The notes beneath the pieces are model-generated. The model was given only the letters and a program-made list of their open reading frames with translations, was not told where the DNA came from and made no database searches. A program made the position numbers and the translations under genes. A stretch of 64,000 bases of DNA from Siphonodentalium dalli (taxonomy: Eukaryota; Mollusca; Scaphopoda; Gadilida; Siphonodentaliidae). The DNA lies in NCBI GenBank assembly GCA_032622095.1, contig CP136061.1, positions 133,366,087-133,430,086 of the forward strand, written 5' to 3'. This document shows positions 49,741-60,387 of the stretch, piece by piece (position 1 is the stretch's first letter; each line of letters opens with the position of its first letter).

Positions 49741-51122
49741 TTATTGATTCAAAATAAATAGATAAAATACATACAAGGAGATAACAAACATATAACAAAT
49801 GCACGACAATACTTTAACAAAAAGCTCAATGGCGAACTAATTTAGCGATTGAATCTAAGTATTCAACAACGTCGATCTCGTTTTCCCTGAATATTCTCTT
49901 GAAATGTCTAAGAGGTCACGCGGTCGTCGATTGGGCGGTCTGTTGTTTCCATATATTCTTCCCATTCTTCTAGTACATTGAGCCAAGCATCGCTCAACTG
50001 GTCGACGGGGACGAATGGTAAAGCGATGGCACGTCGAATTAAGTTCCTTATCTCTGAATCTGGTTCGTCATACTCTGCCTTCAAATGACACGTGACTGTA
50101 GCATACTTATATATACACTGGCTGTAGTGAAACATGCACCCTTTGAGTTGTGTTGTTGGGAAAATGTCTTTAATCGCGTTCTGTGCCGCTTTCTCGTAGT
50201 CTGTGAACACGGTTGGTGGATTAAGCTGGATGTTGAAATCGTTGGCCTTTTGTTTTAGTGTCTGGAAGAATCTGGTGTATGTCGCCTGATTCTTGTTCGA
50301 CAGGAATCCAACCACAAGTGGCAACATCTTGTTGTCGACGAACGCATGTATCGTGTACATCTGGTGGTAGAGATTCGGACTCTTGTCGAAGGTACCATCG
50401 CAGAACCAGGTGTCGGCGTCTTGAAGAACTTGTAGATTGCTGGCTGTCGCGAATATCATGATGTCGTTGTCTCTTTCTGACGATAGCAGGAAAACTTCGC
50501 CGGTGGTTGTTGTTGAGTAACGTTCTGGTATCTGTATCTCGGTTCTCGCTTTTGGCAACTTTGGCTTCGTTTTGGAGCGGGAACGGTATAATGCAGATCG
50601 CATGCTGTAGAAGGTCGGAACTCGGCTGATGACTATATCGGATCTACTTCATCAGTTCTTAGGCTGCCGATTTCCTCTTGGTATATAGACGGCACGGGTC
50701 TAGAGCCACTGCGGACAGACTGCTTGAGATATGCGACGAAGGCATCAACCATAACCTGTTAAAAAGAAATAAAATTAGATTTGATGTCTATTTTTTTGTA
50801 TATAGATATATCAGTTAAAGATTATTATAAATTAGAACGCTCTTTATTGTCTGGCGTTTTGTTTAGAGAAGAATGGATGCTCTTTATAAGAATTTGAAAT
50901 AAGAAAATGCATGTGTCGTACCCAGAATCGGCTAGATGGTTGTGTTGACTCATTGAAGAACTAACTATCTCGTTCTTTGTGTTGATGGTGGCACTTACAA
51001 CACACCCAGTGGACATTCTGGAATCGACGTGACTTGATGCGGAATTTGAAGTCGTTGAAGACCAGGTGTTTGCCTCCTCGATTGATGGCGATGAAGAATA
51101 CATTTACTTGAGAACTTGCCAT
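49741..51122 (-). pseudogene. FLYWCH/MULE transposase-like gene, decayed (2 exons)
   Basis: ATG at 51122 opens MASSQVNVFFIAINRGGKHL, then FKFRIKSRRFQNVHWVCCKC, the first half of a FLYWCH zinc finger; its second half (TINTKNEIVSSSMSQHNHLA) is in another frame. A donor GG|GTACGA at 50922 and an acceptor TTTTTAACAG before 50755 bound a ~166-bp intron. Exon 2 opens VMVDAFVAYLKQSVRSGSRP, changes frame near 50640, then carries the MULE domain in 50603-49908: DTWFCDGTFDKSP (first Asp), TVFTDYEKAAQNAI (second Asp) and GCMFHYSQ. It stops early, without the usual C-terminal part. AATAAA lies near 49755. At least two frameshifts make it a pseudogene or an assembly-error victim. Confidence 0.78.
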
Positions 51123-51656
51123 GATGAATATAGAACATTGAATATGATCAACTTTGGAGAGACATGGGGGGTTTTATAGCGCAATACGATCGCTCAATAC
51201 GAATAACAGTTTACTACTATTTCACTGAGCGAACATGAAAATCGCTCATCTGATAACGACTCATGTGAAACTCGTTTAGCGGCATGCTAAAACAACATTG
51301 CAAACGGGAGCCGGGAAAACTGTTATTTAATTAATACAGACTATAGGCGCGACGATCACACCTTGCAGGCGATATTTTTGCAGGCTCGTCGGCAAAGTGA
51401 GAACAAGAAAACCATAGTCAGAAATGATAACGCCACCAAGATCATATTTTTGCCATAAATATAAATTATAATATAATTATACTATAAACTAGCTTTCAAA
51501 TTTTATGTGGGAAATTTGCATACTTCCATATTTCAAGTTTTTCCTGTTTCTCGTGTTATACATTACATTCTTCAAACTGTCTTCTGTATTACACAAGCTG
51601 ATGGGCCCGACTTCGTCCGGGCTGTTTCCCATCTGATTTCCGGAGAAAGGCGCGAT

Positions 51657-52160
51657 TTGACCTTTGATTATTTCGAAAGTCAAGGTCAGGTCAGGGTCAT
51701 GATTTGACCCGTCCAAAACACCCCCACCCCGGAGAAAAGTACCCCTAGGTATCAAATTTCGTCGAAATCCGTCCGTTTTACCCAACTTGACCTTTAATTA
51801 ACAATTTTGAAGGTCAAGGTAAGGTCGGAGTCATGATTTGACCCGTCCAAAACACTCCCCCGACAAAAGTACCCATAGGTATCAAATTTCGTCGAAGTCA
51901 TGGATCCGTTTTACCCTTTTGACCTTTGATTGACCACATTGAAGGTCAAGGTCACGCCGATGTCAGGATTTGACCCATTCAAAAGACTCTCCGGACAAAA
52001 GTATCCCTAGGTATCAAATTTCGCCGAAATTCGTCCGTTTTACCCAAATTGACCTTGCATTGACATTTTTAAAGGTCAAGGTCAGGTCGGGGTCACGATT
52101 TGACCCGTCCAAAACACTTCCCGGACACAAATACCCCTAAGTATCAAATTACGTTGAAAT
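51657..52160. repeat. ~125-bp tandem repeat, four units, AGGTCA-rich
   Basis: Units begin TTGACCTT near 51657, 51785, 51918 and 52049. Each has TTGAAGGTCAAGGTCA-like sequence, GTCATGATTTGACCCGTCCA, AAACACTCC, then AGTACCCCTAGGTATCAAAT. The two short opposing open frames at 51489-51785 arise from the repeat. A relative is at 1270-1400. Confidence 0.85.
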
Positions 52161-52620
52161 CTATGGAAAGCCGAAGAGGACATGTTAGTTGCCACTTGCT
52201 AGATATACAACGCACGACTTGTCGCAGTTTTTTAAAGGTGTTTCAAACTAGGAGATAGAAGTATTTTGCGTTTCAAATGGTGATGAATTAGAGTATTTTA
52301 TTCAAATTTTATGGCATAAATTGTTTTTAAAACCGTATATAATATAACAAAAATGAATGACTCCAAAATTAAGTGGGCCTCTAAACAAAGTCACAATTGC
52401 AGTTAGGCTCATCTCATACTCGTCTATTCAGCGATATCCTGCTGCGAAGTTTGTTATAGCCTCCCGTATTCATTGAGCGTTATAGTCCCACTGTTATAAT
52501 TCGCCTTTAGCAGGCGTACTCTTGCCGCAGATTATTGAGAAATTAGGTCACACGTAATGACATTAAATCGCAGGAAACATAGCAATTGTGTGGGCTGCTT
52601 GGCGTGAATATGTAATGAGA

Positions 52621-53425
52621 AATAAGGTCATACGTAATGACATTAAACTCAAGAAAACCCGCGAAAACAAAACAAAATCACATTTAATGTTTTAAGTTAT
52701 TTCCTTCATAAAAAGAATCTTCGTGATAATGAACCCTTTCAATACTTTAGAAAATAGAATTAACCTTAAAATAACAAAAACCATTGGAATAGAGAACCTT
52801 CGGAATAACGAACCTTCGGATTGGTGAACCTTCGGAACAGCGAACATTCAGAGAAATTTTGGAATAGTGTACCTTCGGGATAGTGAACCTTCGGAATAGA
52901 GACATGCCCCCCCCCCACATGCCCCCCCCCAATATTCATATTATATGTCCAGATTTGAAATATTGAACCCCAAATTGGAGCCCGCACAGAACAGCACTTA
53001 AGTCAACTGTACCTGTGTCATGTCCCAATGCAGAAGGGTCCATATATACCACAACATTCATATTATATGCCAAGAATTCAAAGGTATGGGCCCACGTAAT
53101 CACATTAAATCTCAAGAAAACCTGCGAAAACAAAACAAAATCACATTTAATGTTCTAAGTTATTTCCTCCTGTATCTGTATCGGTATGCGCGCAGGATCA
53201 GTTCGGATGTGAGCGCACACTCCATGAAAAGAATCTTCGTGATAATGAACCCTCTCAATACTTTAGAATATAGAATTAACCTAAAAATAACAAAAACCTT
53301 CGGAATGGAGAACATTCGGAATAGCGAACCTTCGGAATAGTAAACCTTCGAAATAGCAAGTATTCAGAATAGAGAACCTTCGGAATAGTGGATCTTCGGG
53401 ATTGCGAACCTTCATAATAGAAACA
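52621..53425. repeat. ~460-bp tandem duplication with AACCTTCGGAATAG minisatellite
   Basis: 52621-52920 and 53088-53425 share CACATTTAATGTT, TTATTTCCT, AAAGAATCTTCGTGATAATG and CAATACTTTAGAA. Each ends in a run of 16-18-bp units of GAACCTTCGGAATAG (about 6-8 each). Short C-runs follow the first. ORFs here are repeat-made. Confidence 0.85.
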
Positions 53426-53699
53426 TGTCCCCACAATTACACTGGTGACGTAAACACATGTGCTAATCTTTGTTGAACTATCGTCAATCTATCGGAACGA
53501 TTTTACTCAAGTACGAAATACCTAACCATAATACATTCACCCAGTGGATTATCGATCGTCCGCTCGAACATGAAAATCTGCGTACCAAGCAACACCACGG
53601 TGTGGCGTAATAAACCTCTTCAACGCCGCTGAAAACTTGTGTCATTTTGACACCGACGCCTGAACATGGGAATCTCACACACGAAGAGGCAGCTATCCA

Positions 53700-54304
53700 G
53701 GGGCCTGTACTATAGATTTACAATTGCCGTGTTTGAACAGGTGTACAAGGTTATGGGAGGTACACGGGAGGCGCGAAGTGCAATATACCACTGTATTGTA
53801 ATAGAGTAGATTATACCCGTGTGCGCATTACCGATGGGTGATTGGGTTTGATCAGAATGGTATTCAATATAATACTCTAGCAATTTGGCATGACAACGCA
53901 ACTAGAAATTGAAATACATCTTAAAACTTGAATTGTTGGAACAGACGATAACCATTGATGACATATAACACAATGCACGAACGGTTGCGGCGTACTCACT
54001 GAGCGATTATTTAAAGGATACCGATTACCACTAATACAATTGAACACGGATTACCCATGCACTAGCGATAACATATCACTGAGTGTCTCCGATGAATAGT
54101 TTTTGTCATTGGTCAATCAAGTCACATGTGGTAAACCTATTATTTTATTGGTCACCATGCATGTAAACGAGGTGTTGCAAGAAGTCGCCTTTTCACTGTA
54201 AGAATAAGAGTGGAGGTCTATGGTAATCGATACCTTCTGTGTGCCCCACATAACCTTCTACACGTGTTCAAACACGGCAATTGTAAATCTATAGTACAGG
54301 CCCC
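53700..54304. mobile_element. ~605-bp MITE, copy 2 (inverted relative to copy 1)
   Basis: Ends GGGGCCTGTACTATAGATTT and AAATCTATAGTACAGGCCCC. It matches 2470-3074 in reverse orientation over its whole length with moderate divergence (for example CATCGGTAATGAGCACACGG versus CCGTGTGCGCATTACCGATG). Confidence 0.88.
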
Positions 54305-55140
54305 GGCTCACAAATGTAGTAAAAGAGCTCAGTAAAGTTGGTCTATTAGAGAATTGGGCTGCGTTCAATACATTAGTGAGTAGTGGCAGATTTCCAATGC
54401 AAAACATCGCTTTCTATTTGTGTATGGGTGTATGCTGTTTTGTCTCATCAAATAATATTGTAGGAATGCGTTACAATGAAGTTGTAAAACAGTTTTGGAG
54501 AGTATAGATGGAAAAGATTCATGGGCGCACAGAAAAATCTATAGGGCACAACCGCAGGCGATAAAGACAAATCCCAAATAAGTCCTCTCGATTCACGCAT
54601 ACATTTTGCTGTGCCGTGTAGGTCTGTAATCTCAGCCAAGAAGCCATTCTTGCACATGTCAATTACCTAGAGCATTACTCTACTTGACGTCTTTTCTGAA
54701 GTGAACAACCACAACAATACCTGTAAAATGTGCATTGATGGAAAGCATATCAATGCTGCCACGAGTGGTCGAGCTGGTGACATAGATCTTTTGTGTTTCG
54801 AAAAGTCACATACTTTAGCAGAAAGGAAGAATCGACTATCCGATGAGCTGTCTTTCATAGATGATGCCGACAAACTAGTGGAGCAGCTCGAGCTTAGCCA
54901 TAAATTCATATTGGGATCTTTCAGTGACAATGATTCTCGATGTGTGAGGAATGTTTTGCTACCCCCCGTGTGCATTGTGGTCACCAGACTCAAGCACCCA
55001 AGGGAAGACAAGCTACATAATTATATACCAAGTCGAGCGACTTAAAAAATACGCAGGGGTTTATTGGAGGAAGTCAAGAATCTTGATGACTCAAGATATT
55101 CCATAAGTGCATGGGCTGGAGACTGCATCATTCGATATCA
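54305..55140 (+). pseudogene. Decayed copy of an uncharacterised multicopy gene family
   Basis: In the first frame: NVVKELSKVGLLENWAAFNT, then LVSSGRFPMQNIAFYLCMGV, then MRYNEVVKQFWRV and a stop near 54506. After further stops and frame changes, 54676-55042 is open: TCKMCIDGKHINAATSGRAG, DIDLLCFEKSHTLAERKNRL, LVEQLELSHKFILGSFSDND. This order (L-x-x-G-x-x-x-x-W, F-P-x-x-N-I-A, M-R-Y-x-x-x-V-K-x-F-W, C-D-G-K, G-D-x-x-L-x-G-F-E, P-T-L-x-E-R) resembles a conserved hypothetical protein I recall from corals and molluscs, function unknown. The start directly abuts the MITE end at 54304. Confidence 0.5.
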
Positions 55141-55247
55141 ATAACTACATGAATAATTGACATGTTACATATCGTGGACGATATTGGACAATGCATAGCA
55201 CGATCGAATGTGAATGGACACTTGTTTGTTCACATCCGTTTCGTTAA

Positions 55248-55590
55248 CCCTTTATCCAACAAAACGGTCAAAAACGCCCAAATAAAGCTTCAACAGCCTA
55301 AAATATCTTCGGTCTGTCTCAATAACACCATACAAATATGGATATCATTGGAACCGGTTCATTGACCACATTGTGATGGTTACAGTTATGCCCTGTGCCA
55401 ATGCATTCTCTTATATATGCGAGTCGACCATAGGTCGCCTCGCATATATAAGAGAATGCATTGGCCTAAAAAAAACACTTTTTACCATTTTTTCTTACAA
55501 CAATTTTATCATTTTTTCTTACATTTTTATCATTTTTAATATGTTAAGCCAATGCATTCTCTTATATATGCGAGGCGACATATGGTCGAC
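55248..55590. mobile_element. Truncated TTAA MITE with hairpin modules, inverted to 60388-60790
   Basis: TTAA at 55244-55247, then CCCTTTATCCAACAAAACGG. It follows 60790-60570 in reverse: CTTCAACAGCCTAAAATATC, TCTCAATA, CATACAAATATGGATATCAT. A complete hairpin is at 55398-55470. The second hairpin is cut after GGCGACATATGGTCGAC at 55590, so the far end is missing. Confidence 0.85.
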
Positions 55591-55724
55591 TTAGTCCAGG
55601 AGATATTGGTCGACCTCTGCACCCCCCCCCAGGACTTAACTTCACCCCACTAATTTTCTTCCTTAAGGTCTCCTCTAATTTTTTTCACTTGTTAACAAGA
55701 AAAAAAAGTGGCCGCAGAGACTCC

Positions 55725-56645
55725 AGACAAGATGGCGTCCATCATGGCGGCCATTTTTTTTAAATGCACCAGGTCTCTTTGATCGCCATTATAGTAAAGA
55801 TGATAGCACATGCGGTCTTGTTTTCCGCTCGATTCGTTATGATAATATACAACCCTTACCAATTAGCCAAAAATCCGACACCAGAATCCAATATGGCGGC
55901 CAATATGGCCGCCGAAATGTGAAAATATGCTATTTTTCTGACATGTTACCACCTTTCGTTTGTCTCTGTGGGAAAATGTTATAATTTTTGCGTCATATTA
56001 TACATTTATCATATAGAGGAGTCATTGGCGAACACATGGGGACCATAATATGCATTCATTGCGGGATATTTTTGTTCGATATCACGTTTCCCCAAATGCC
56101 GGTATCATAGGTCAAAGCCGAATCTCCGTTAATAACGCGATGTTATGTTTCGAATCAATGATTGTTATTGCTATTATAACAACACCCATGCATATATATT
56201 TGCAGGAGATACTCGAGCTAGGATTCCTCTTATACCTGAGTTGAGGAATATTTACCCAAATCCAAGATGGCGGCCAAAATGGCCACCAGAAATAAAAAAT
56301 CGCCGAAAATCGCTGATTTTAACATCAGTGAGCATTATTGTCATGATAACTCCACACCTGCCTACTATTGTAAGTTGGGAACACTTAGGCGAAGAACTTT
56401 CCTTGTACCATATCCAAATAAAAGTCCCCCAAATCCAAAATGGCGCCCACAATGGCGGACAGATTTTGAAAAATCACCGAAATTCCCTCATATTCACATC
56501 ATTGGGCATTATTGTCGAGACAACTCCATCCATGCGTACAGTTGAGTTGGAAATACTGAGATGAAGTAATTACCTTACATCTCATGCAAGAAATGGTTTT
56601 CCAAATCAAAGATGGCGGCCAAAATGGCGACCGAAATTTGAAAAC
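55725..56645. repeat. Tandem repeat carrying AAGATGGCGGCC motifs
   Basis: Five stretches with ATGGCGGCC or its complement occur near 55733, 55893, 56264, 56440 and 56608, usually as a pair (AAGATGGCGGCCAAAATGGC) followed by GAAAT, AAAATCGC and CTAC-rich sequence. Spacing is about 160-370 bp with strong divergence. Confidence 0.75.
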
Positions 56646-57403
56646 AAGTGTGAATACAAATACAAATGTGAATAACAGGAAATGCTGTTTTTTTCGTTCT
56701 GAAATAGCTATACACTATTAGAACAAGGAGATATTCAAAGAATCGAAAAAACTATTTCTTTTCTTCTTGAACTCCGGTTTGTTCACGCCGTGAACATCAA
56801 TTAGCTTCCTTTCACTCATAAATGTATGTTATATATACGCCTCCGAGACATGCAGAGCGTTGCTCTTTGAAAAAAAAAATGTACTGTTCAAAATTACACG
56901 CTTCTATATATAGCTGTATATTATTGTCGCGTAAAAATGTTTATGTCCACTCGCGGTGATTTTGCATATATTTTGCTAGTACTATAGGCAGTTCCTCGCC
57001 AAATATATGCTAAAAATTGCCCTGACGGTCATAAACAGTTTAAGCGACGGCACTTAGTTATATATTCTAAATGTATATGTGGACATTCCAGAAACAGTTA
57101 TCAATAACAAAAAATTGGTTCCATCAATTCATCTCTCAATACATAACTTCACATTGGATGTGAATACATGCTGCAGTATTTACACACCCTTAGTTAAGTG
57201 GTCCTGCTAATTGCTATGATGCTGGTGAGGCCTGCTAATTGCTATGATGCTGGTAGGGCAAAGCGATGTTGTTAACAAAAAGTACCGTTATTTTTTTCCT
57301 AAAGTTGTCATTTTTGCGGTGACAATTCAGCGATTTTGCAAAAGCCAGTGCATGTATGACACATTCAAGAAAATATATACATGTATATATTACAATGTTT
57401 TAA

Positions 57404-57545
57404 CCCTTTGAGTGCCAGGGGCCGATCTCATCGGCCCTAAACCTACAAAATAAGTCTGTTAAAGAATATAAGAATAAATTATTAAAATTGTAAAAAAAAA
57501 AAGGGTATATGGGTTGATACAAAAATTGACCTGGCACTCAAAGGG
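57404..57545. mobile_element. piggyBac-like MITE, copy 4
   Basis: TTAA at 57400-57403 and 57546-57549. Ends CCCTTTGAGTGCCAGGGGCC and TGACCTGGCACTCAAAGGG. The left arm carries a different inner sequence (CGATCTCATCGG), so it is the most diverged of the four copies. Confidence 0.85.
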
Positions 57546-57655
57546 TTAATGATGGTGGCGCTGGTGTTTGCAAAACGACAGAAATAGCCATCTCAATTAT
57601 GGCCGATTTGCGGCAACTGTAAACAGTCATTATATTATGAAAATAGTTCACAAAA

Positions 57656-57877
57656 TACTGCAATGCAACTAAATAATCGTCTCCTTAACCACAGCATAAT
57701 TATGGGTAACTTTTCAGGATTTAGTCGGAAATAAGGCTTGTTGCCATTCATCGGAAAGCTCTCACTGAGAGCTTTCCGATGAATGGCAACAAGCCATATT
57801 TCCGACTATGTCCTGAAAAGTTACCCATAATCCTGCTGTCACCAGTTAAGGAGTCGATTATTTAGGGCATTACTGTA
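57656..57877. mobile_element. 222-bp fold-back MITE (TACTG...CAGTA ends)
   Basis: The arms AATAATCGTCTCCTTAACC and GGATTTAGTCGGAAATAAGG mirror CCATATTTCCGACTATGTCC and GTTAAGGAGTCGATTATTTA. The centre is GAGCTTTCCGATGAATGG against its complement near 57765. It matches 19215-19414. Confidence 0.9.
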
Positions 57878-58063
57878 CATGTTGTTGAATGAGATTTACT
57901 CATAATGGCGTTTCCTCGTTTTATTCAGATCAGCCAAACACAAACAAAATAACGGTACTTTTCATCTCTATTACCTACAAGCATCTTCAGCAAGACCCAC
58001 TAGCTTCATAGAAAATGAAGCAAGACCACTTAATCATGGGTGCTGCAGTCTTCACATATTATA

Positions 58064-58416
58064 TTATACTATCTGCAACACTTCGTATGATGTGCAGGCA
58101 ATCTCTTTCCCATCATACGGTATACGGCAACACCCATGTGAGGTGTTTAGTTTCCCGGGCGTCATGCCACCCCTAGGCGCGACTGCACGTGCCACGTAGA
58201 GTGGTGTTCCATCCCTCTGTTGACCACCTTTTACTGCTACTGCAGGGAAGTTTCCAGCCGAATCTCCTGTCCACGTGATATTCAGACTATCTCTGTTAAC
58301 TAGGACCTCGTAGTAAAAATACCTATGTTCCTCTTTCCCGCACCAACAAATGTATATGCAGCCTTCCTTCGGCATAACCTTCCCTGGGACCATGTCACCC
58401 TCATGATTAGCTCGAC
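58064..58416 (-). CDS. DM9 lectin exon 2
   Basis: The acceptor TTTTTTGTTTCAG precedes 58416. It opens with GT completing a Gly codon, then RANHEGDMVPGKVMPKEG. It encodes most of repeat 1 and all of repeat 2, ending YEVLQIV and TAA at 58064. The longer open frame upstream to 58567 is intron. AATAAA on the minus strand near 57924 lies within the adjacent family C element and is the nearest visible polyadenylation signal. Confidence 0.9.
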
Positions 58417-60359
58417 CTGAAACAAAAAACATTTGCTTAAGAATGGGTGGAACAGCTCCACAACTTTTTGTTTTCGGAAGTCCGTTTTGTGTTGAAGCAG
58501 ACTTTTCCGGAAATATATCAGTTGAGCAATAGTATAGGCATGATTGTGTCGTTGAGGCAGCAGGCATGAAACTTTAATATCTACGCTATTCAACCGTTTC
58601 ATATTCAACAGTTTATGCCTCGTAGGAGGAAAGTGGATGATTGCGAAAAATTAATTTCAGCATTGTTTTGCTTCGCTTTGCCATAGCCCTGGGCAAGTGG
58701 CCCTGGCTAACCCATGGCGAGCCCCATGCACAGTGCGGCGAGCAAGCGACAAAAAATATTACATGCAATATTCTGTTTATTTTGGTGATCCCTATGGGAT
58801 ATAAACACCCTGGTCAAGTGGTCCTGTTAGTCTGATATGATGTTGGTGGTCCTGTCCTGTTGAATTGCTATGATGTTGGTAGGGCAAATTGATGCCGTAA
58901 TAGTAGCGTTATTTTTTCTAAAGTTGTCAATTTATCGGTGTTTGGGTAATCGGAAAGATTTTAGAAAAAAAAGCCAGTGTCTGCATTAAACATTCAAGAA
59001 CATATATATTTTTGCCAAACGTAATAATGACTCCGCTGGTGTTTGCAAAACGATTCGAATAGCCATACTGCTCGTAGTTGATCTGCAACAACTGCAATAC
59101 ATCCAGTATTAAAATAGTTCGCAATATATATGTTTTTGAATGCTTGATACACATAATGACTTTTCCTAGATATGTTCGGATTATCCAAATGACAATTTTA
59201 GAGAAAAAATAACGGTACTTTCTCTTAACAGCATCAGTTTGCTGTAACGTTATCATAGCAATTCAGCAGGACCCACCAGCACCATATCAATTTAACAGGA
59301 CCACATGACCAGGGGTGGTCTATGCTGGCTGTCTGACTATTCTCGACTAAATTGCATTGACAGAAACATATTACCATTTGGATGTCCCACATATAGCATA
59401 TCTCGAATTACATATGAAATTTGAAAAAGCAGCTTTGTCGTTAGGACCTAGCAACTTAATGCATTTTGCTATGCTTGGTGGTAGAAGGGCTGGGTAATAG
59501 TTGATATGTATTGGTCTTTAACGGTGCCATCGACAGTTAAAGCAGAATAAACAAAAATCATTAAGAATATCAGAAAGAGGGACATGCATGGTGGGGCGAT
59601 GTATTACTCGAACTAGCATAAATAGCGCATGTGTGAAAGTTTTCAGCAACAATGTTACACTCAAAATATTAGTTTGCTTCTCCGTGCAGCTATATATAGG
59701 GGATGATATCTTAGTGTTTCATTGGTGCTACTCCACCACAAAAGATAGATAAATTTTATTTATAGTTTAATTTATTTCAGTTAACACAGACTGTGGGTGC
59801 ACCAGCTTAGTGACTTGTTTCATAATAAAAATTATATCGAGAATACTTACAGTTTTTGTTTGAATACAGAAATATATCATGCGTGTCTGGAAAGAAATAT
59901 CGAATTTTCACGAGCGGCTTGTAGATTTCGATATTTCTGTCCAGACTCGAATGGGATGTTTAAGGCATTCAAACAAAAAACTGTAGGTATTATTTTTATT
60001 ACATGCGCCTTATTACTGCTTAAAGTTGTAAATTATGTAGCGTTTTCACTTTTAATACTACAACAAATTAAACAATATACGGAAAATTCTGACACCGATC
60101 AGCTAATATGTAGCAAACCGCTTTCAATGGATAACGTCATTCGTCAATCTACAGTGAAATAACGAAAGCTACAATGAAATAACAAAATAGTATTTCACTG
60201 TAGCTTCCAAGAGATATATGAGCCGATCTACGTTTCGGTAATTTTCCGCACAGGCAAAAATTACATACCAACATAGATATCATTGCCGTCGTCCTGTCCT
60301 CCGAGTCCTGCGTGTGGCATAACCTCCCCATGTGAGGCACTTATCCATTTCAACGACAT
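58064..60359 (-). CDS. DM9-repeat lectin gene (2 exons, 147 residues)
   Basis: Exons 60359-60269 and 58416-58064 join in phase 1 to give 444 nt (147 residues plus stop), about the usual length of bivalve DM9-domain lectins. The protein has two DM9 repeats (DUF3421). The first is KWISASHGEVMPHAGLGG, then IYVGRANHEGDMVPGKV and GKEEHRYFYYEVLV. The second is GNFPAVAVKGG, GTPLYVARAV, MTPGKLNTSHGC, YDGKEIACTSYEVL. There is no signal peptide. Known relatives in oysters bind mannose and act in innate immunity; that this one does is inference. Lys43 sits in the PGK motif that I recall as part of the oyster sugar site. Confidence 0.9.
58806..59317. mobile_element. Family C element, intact fold-back copy
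   Basis: The ends CACCCTGGTCAAGTGGTCCT and AGGACCACATGACCAGGGGTG are inverted. The arms share GAATTGCTATGATGTTGGT with ATCATAGCAATTC, and CATTCAAGAACATATATATT with its complement. The minus-strand frames at 58927-59256 come from it. It lies in the DM9 intron. Confidence 0.82.
59845..59990. repeat. Fold-back repeat (~145 bp)
   Basis: AATACTTACAGTTTTTGTTT then GAATAC pairs with ATTCAAACAAAAAACTGTAG. The inner arms TCTGGAAAGAAATATCGA and TCGATATTTCTGTCCAGA also pair. The plus-strand open frame at 59797-60162 spans it and shows no known domain. Confidence 0.8.
60269..60359 (-). CDS. DM9 lectin exon 1
   Basis: ATG at 60359 encodes 30 residues (MSLKWISASHGEVMPHAGLG and on to NDIYV) and ends at the phase-1 donor TTG|GTATGT. 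The Trp-x-x-[AS]-x-x-G start is the usual first strand of DM9 repeat 1, so the start codon is well supported. The exon is too short to be called by ORF length. The start codon lies 28 bp from a MITE end. Confidence 0.9.
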
Positions 60360-60387
60360 AGTGCGTCCGAAGTCAACAGATTGTTAA

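Larger units (their letters stand above)
57183..58042. mobile_element. Family C element with two nested MITEs
   Basis: The left end CACCCTTAGTTAAGTGGTCC and right end AAGACCACTTAATCATGGGTG are inverted. AAAAGTACCGTTATTTTTTT and ATAACGGTACTTTTC mark the arms. Inside it are the MITEs at 57404-57545 and 57656-57877. Without them it would be ~500 bp, like the copy at 58806-59317. Confidence 0.75.

Noticed and set aside
52621-53425. Coding repeats on the minus strand
   Set aside because: Open frames come from 16-18-bp minisatellite units with no initiation or splice context.
58417-58567. Longer N-terminus for the DM9 protein
   Set aside because: An acceptor at 58416 and a motif-perfect first exon at 60269-60359 explain the N-terminus better.
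59797-60162. 121-residue membrane-like ORF
   Set aside because: It crosses a fold-back repeat and lies within the DM9 intron on the opposite strand; hydrophobic residues reflect AT-rich sequence.
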